Source: Chara braunii (lineage: Eukaryota > Streptophyta > Charophyceae > Charales > Characeae). From it: a stretch of 64,000 nucleotides of DNA. A model generated the notes under the pieces. The model saw only the letters and a list, made by a program, of their open reading frames with translations. It was not told the origin of the DNA and did not search any database. The stretch lies in the NCBI GenBank assembly GCA_003427395.1, contig BFEA01000111.1:1735096-1799095 (forward strand), given 5' to 3'. A program made the position numbers and the translations under genes. Below, piece after piece: positions 59,963 through 64,000 of the stretch (the stretch's first letter is position 1; the number at the start of each line of letters is the position of its first letter).

Positions 59963-61798
59963 CTACGGCCCACAGAAAACGGGCACGGGTTCCAGGCACC
60001 TGAATATATATATATATATATATGTAAACGCCTCGAAAACCGTACCGTTCCCAACGCCGCGAACTGTCATTGTCTCCTCATCGCTCGCCGTCGGTGCTCC
60101 CTCGTCGTGCCATGACACCCACCAGCAGTCCAGCACCGCATTTCCCTTATGCATGGCGGTCGCCACCTCACCAATCTGGGTGGCCATGTCACCTATCCTG
60201 CCAGCGACAACATTCGCTCCTTCGGTGCTCGCCTTCGCGAGCACACCAGCGGCCTTGTCCAACGCCTTGTCCAGTCCTTCACAGTACGCCCGCGTCGACA
60301 CATGCATTGCTTCGGCGATGGTTGAAACCGCTGATCCGCTCTCTCCTGCAACCCGACCTTTCCCACCACCTGTGCGACGTGTCTTCCGTGCACTCTCTGA
60401 TTCGTCCGTCCCTCCTCCTCGAGAAGTTCCTGCCCCCTGCGACGTTCCTTGCCCATCTGATGTCCCGCCCCCTGCTGATGCAGGACGGCCATCTGACGCC
60501 CCGTCGGCTGTTGTCGTCCCTGCTTGCGTTGTCCCTCCGCCTTGAGGTGTCCCTCCCCCTTCCGATGTACCTCTACCGGAGCTCCCTCCGTTCCCTGTCT
60601 GCAAAGCACTTCAGGCGAGCGTATTGTCACACCTTAGCGACGACAAGTTGGAGTATCAAGCCATGGCCTCCCACATAGGCTGTTCGAAGGCAGGGAACAT
60701 CCCCCCCTCCTTTCTCTGCTCCCCTGTCATCTCCCAATACGAGGGTTTGCCCGATGCCCCACACTTGTCCCTGATGACCCTCAACTTGTTCGTTAACTCC
60801 GACCATTTCTTCCTGCAGTCCTCGGCCGATCTCTTCCACCCCCTCTCCCCCATCCTCTTCGACACTCACTCATTTCTCTCTGAACGTTTCATACATTTGT
60901 GCCTGCCATCAGCGGCTGCCATAAGCCCGTCATCCTCCCTCATGCATTCAGCAAAGTCTACTTTCTCCTCCAAAACCCAAGGCCTCATCTGCTTCTTCCT
61001 GTCTGGCCGTGGTAATGGCGCTCGCGTCCCGTCTTCCACGCTCGGCCTGTCGTTTGCCGGCTGTTGACCGTCCATGTCGACATCACCACCATCCATGTCG
61101 ACCGCACATCGTGGAGAAAGGTTCGACGATCTAAGGGGAGGTGACACAGTAATGTCTCGCATGTCTCGATAGGTGGGAGATTCGGTCCTCGGTCGTCGAC
61201 GAACGGAATCTTGCAGCAATGCTCCCCCGTCATTGTCGTGAGGCTTCATGCTCGATACTCCCTCACTAGACGGACAATGGCCACTCGCCATCTGCCCGTA
61301 CACTGCCCACCGACTATCCATGCCATTGCTATTGTCACCGGTTGATGGCATGGCAGGATGCGAGTGCGTCCATGACCACTCCGCATGTGATTCCCTTGCT
61401 CCATCCATTGATAGTGCTGCTGGTAGGGAAACGACCGAGACACGTGGTGGATGCGTGGACAGCGGCTGCGGAACGACCGTCGGCGTCGCCGGGCTGCTGA
61501 AGTGCTGATGTCCTCCATGAGGGGTGGACAACGACGATGCAGGTGGCGGGTATGAGGACTGGAATGGTGACCCCATCCTTTTCGGGGGGATGGGGGTCTT
61601 CGACCATTCCGGCAAACGACCAACAGGAAAAGGTGATGGAGGTGCGCGTGCTGTCATCCCTGTGTCCTGGCTGATTTGTGACAGACCTTGGCTCAACTGT
61701 GACGAGAAGCTGCCACCGTCATCCCTTGCCCCATGTGGCGGAGCTCTCCCGTCGTCGTATGACCTGCCGAGGTCGTGTGTCCACCGCCCCCCTTCCAT
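59963..61798 (-). pseudogene. Myb/SANT-like (trihelix) protein of PIF/Harbinger, three in-frame TGA
   Basis: In PIF/Harbinger elements the second gene is a Myb/SANT-domain protein that binds the transposon ends and brings in the transposase. From ATG 61798 the frame encodes a Pro/Ser-rich disordered half (about 270 residues). The DNA-binding domain follows: KKQMRPWVLEEKVDFAECMR, then KRSERNE-stop-VSKRMGERG, WKRSAEDCRKKWSELTNKLR and SGKPSYWEMTGEQRKEG, the tryptophan-spaced trihelix pattern. In-frame TGA codons lie at 60866-60868, 60653-60655 and 60611-60613. Beyond them the frame stays open to 59963 with a Gly/Thr-rich linker and a helical tail (STRAYCEGLDKALDKAAGVL). The upstream limit may include another exon. 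Confidence 0.82.
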
Positions 61799-62627
61799 GA
61801 CAAGATCACGAACAGCCTCGTCTACTTGCCTCCCAACAACACAGAAAAATCGTAAACAACACAAGCAAGAAGATGATGGCTAACAGCACGAAGACAAGCA
61901 ACCCCAGCGTGACAGGGACACACAACACCGCTACCCACACAAAACAGGGATCACAACACCGTCTCGTCCAATCCACTTCCACGACAACGATGGCCGATGT
62001 GCTCTGTCCGCCGAAAGCCTTGGAAGCTGAGTCCTGGCCTTCAACTGCACCACGGCAACAACAGAGCAACGCTCCCGACCTCGGACAAGGACGTGGTCGT
62101 GGAACAATTCCGACATCCCCTGCCTGCCTTACGGGCATGAATGGCCTCACAATGCTGGTCGTTGAACTGTTGGGAGCAATGGCTGTCCCATTGCCATGCT
62201 CCACATCCCTCACACAGGCGACAGCCAAGCNGACGNGGGGGGTCCGCAACCGCCCCCGCAAGCGCATGAGGCTGGACGACAGACTTCCAGCGACACCCCC
62301 TCTCACACTCTCAACATCGAACACGGTTCCACGTTTCCATCCACCGCAATAGGAGACGGCCCTCCCACCACTGCTACCCAAGGGACAGTGCGCAAACAGC
62401 CACCTTGCACCTGTCTGCTGGCCAAGACGGCCACCAGGCAAACGCGTCACCCACTTCATACATGCGCGTAGCATCGCTAGGAGGATGCCCGACTGCTAAC
62501 GACATACCCTGCTGGGAACACCCTGTCTCAAGGCACTCAACCCCCAACGATCGCTGAGAGCTATGGAGATGGCTGGGAAAGAGGGCAAGCCGTTGTCCTC
62601 CACGGGAACCCACACAGTGCAGCAGCC

Positions 62628-62721
62628 GGCTGAAATTCAAAAATCGGCGGGGATGCCCTCCATTCGAACGCCGGCTGAAATTAAAAAATCGGTGGGGAGG
62701 CCGACTCCCCATTGGGACCAC
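62628..62721 (+). repeat. Two tandem 45-bp units near the right transposon end
   Basis: GCCGGCTGAAATTCAAAAAT-CGGCGGGGATGCC and GCCGGCTGAAATTAAAAAAT-CGGTGGGGAGGCC. Subterminal repeats of this kind can be binding sites for a transposon-encoded protein, but that role is only an inference here. Confidence 0.6.
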
Positions 62722-63067
62722 CGCGAGTTGCCGCACGGTCCCCGACAACTCTCGTGCGACAGACCACGATGGTCGCCTCTGTGTTCCCGGGACAGGCCAT
62801 GCGGTCCACCGGATGCCTGTCGGACAAACCAGCCTTCCGAGGCCGTTTGCGGCGGAAGGCCTCGAAGGGACCTACCATGTAAAGTTGGCACAAAATTTCG
62901 GAAATTGAGCTGCCACGTTTGCTTTTCTGACATAAAAACGATGTGGAAACGCCCATCCGATGCTTTCCAGGCCGCTTCCTACGGCCTGTGGGGTCTGAAA
63001 AACCACTCCGCGGCAATCCGTCCGCCTTTCCGCGAGCGTCCGCGAGCCTGTGGGGTCGACAACATAA

Positions 63068-64000
63068 GGTAGGAGCATATGGCTCTTGGCATACAATTAA
63101 ACAGACATGTACCAGAAATGTGTGCCTAGTGCAGCAAAGTTTGCTAAGCGTTTAGACCCACAGGACGAACATCATCAACAGATTCGACACAAAAAAAGAT
63201 TTTAACAAAAAAGAAACTAAGATGGGCAAATTATAGCTCTAACTAATCTGAAAATCGTGGCAGGTATCTCGACATGAACCGCATGCTTTTTCTTTGGAAG
63301 GAAATAGGCAGATTACTACATTCTCAAGATACATCTATCTATAATGGTCCACTCACTGAAATACAAAAATGCAGTATGCTGGGAGCCCCGACCCTGCACT
63401 ATGCTGCAAGAAATGTGTGCATACTCTGTGCAAGGAAGGCCTCTTACTACCTAATGATCTGTTCCAATATTCATTGGATATCACTAGACAGGAAGAACCA
63501 TGTTCGTATGTGTCAGTCCCCTTGAACAGGTGGTCTGGAAATATGCAGTGGCGGATGCACCACATAACCCATGATTCGGACTATCAAATCCTCGTGCAAT
63601 GTCTCCCAGCAAGTCCCTTTGAAGATGTGGACAAAGCGCTTGCAGTTCATTTGAAAGTGTTGGATATCTCCTTGTCGCGGCACTTCCATCGAGGATGCAC
63701 AACGGCTAAAAAGCCTTACAATGAAGTCAAAGTCATTGTACATGGAGAGAGGAAATGGCATGAGGCCATGACGCCAGGGAGGCAGCGACAGGCAGTAAGC
63801 ACTCAAACTCTGACCTACCAGAATAGGTAATAGAGTGTCCTTCGCCTTGGGCAAAAGAAGCTTTACCAAGTTGGAACAAGCTTTTCTTCTGCTCACGTCC
63901 TAACATTGAGGAGACCGTGGCCAACGAGTAATAGAGTGTCCTAACGTTGATGTCGAAGGATTCAGCATCAAGCACCAACGAGTCTTCTTCTTTATCACCT
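63068..64000. other. No gene assigned
   Basis: Flank of the transposon. A plus-strand frame 63369-63830 (153 codons) and an overlapping minus-strand frame 63513-63896 have no recognisable motif. A CAG|GT-like acceptor before 63265 could mark a host exon, but this is weak. Confidence 0.35.

Noticed and set aside
61806-62474. Minus-strand 222-codon frame with a hydrophobic stretch
   Set aside because: It is in a different frame from the Myb-like gene, overlaps its upstream region and contains ambiguous bases.

Overview
This 64 kb window looks like nuclear DNA of a streptophyte (plant or charophyte green alga), possibly something like Chara. The organism call is an inference from plant-type mitochondrial fragments (ccmB, cox1, nad2), hAT and PIF/Harbinger elements, a LINE fragment and dense (AG/CT)n microsatellites. 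I see no intact host protein gene. Nearly everything I can support is repeat-derived. Two sequence gaps (14894-15348 and 40074-40778) and one sequencing-adapter insertion (about 12983-13017) show a fragmented assembly. LAYOUT: 239-7409, 25348-31274 and 31275-39258 are three diverged copies of one composite repeat unit of 6-8 kb. Each starts with a short palindrome (AATACCCTTACAAGGGTATT or close), has a first half rich in about 170-bp tandem units, then an array of 10-12 hairpins, then a GC-rich tail. In the first copy the tail ends in CA five bases before a near-perfect initiator-tRNA primer-binding site (7414-7425), so the unit may be a giant LTR of a non-autonomous retroelement. A shortened second copy of this LTR end plus primer site lies at 12605-12812. 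Copy 1 also contains a tRNA-like sequence and a U6 snRNA pseudogene. 7410-12600 is the following leader and internal region. It holds a 54-bp minisatellite that stays open on the minus strand (9676-10115) and a remarkable chain of about 25 hairpins (10327-12197). Two hammerhead ribozymes (11214-11270 and 11408-11466) sit in the middle of that chain. 13.2-25.3 kb is AT-rich and packed with MITEs: several hAT-type elements share one core but carry different GC-rich ends. There is also a poly(C)-bounded foldback at 16.7-17.2 kb and a mosaic of mitochondrial fragments at 20.7-21.4 kb. 39.3-56.1 kb has more MITEs and foldbacks, a U6-LINE chimeric retrosequence on the minus strand (47085-48278) and minisatellites. 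56106-63064 is a PIF/Harbinger DNA transposon with terminal inverted repeats. It contains a decayed HARBI1-like transposase (+) and a decayed Myb/SANT-like protein gene (-). 63.1-64.0 kb is unassigned. MOST INTERESTING: (1) the hairpin chain with two hammerhead ribozymes, which resembles a retrozyme or viroid-like element; (2) the arrays of about 32 hairpins whose 6-nt loop (TAAGAT or TAAGTT) is nearly constant while both stems change with pairing preserved, which is strong evidence of selection on, or templating of, RNA or DNA structure; (3) hAT MITEs that combine one conserved core with different GC-rich palindromic ends; and (4) the tRNA-like/U6 and U6-LINE composites.
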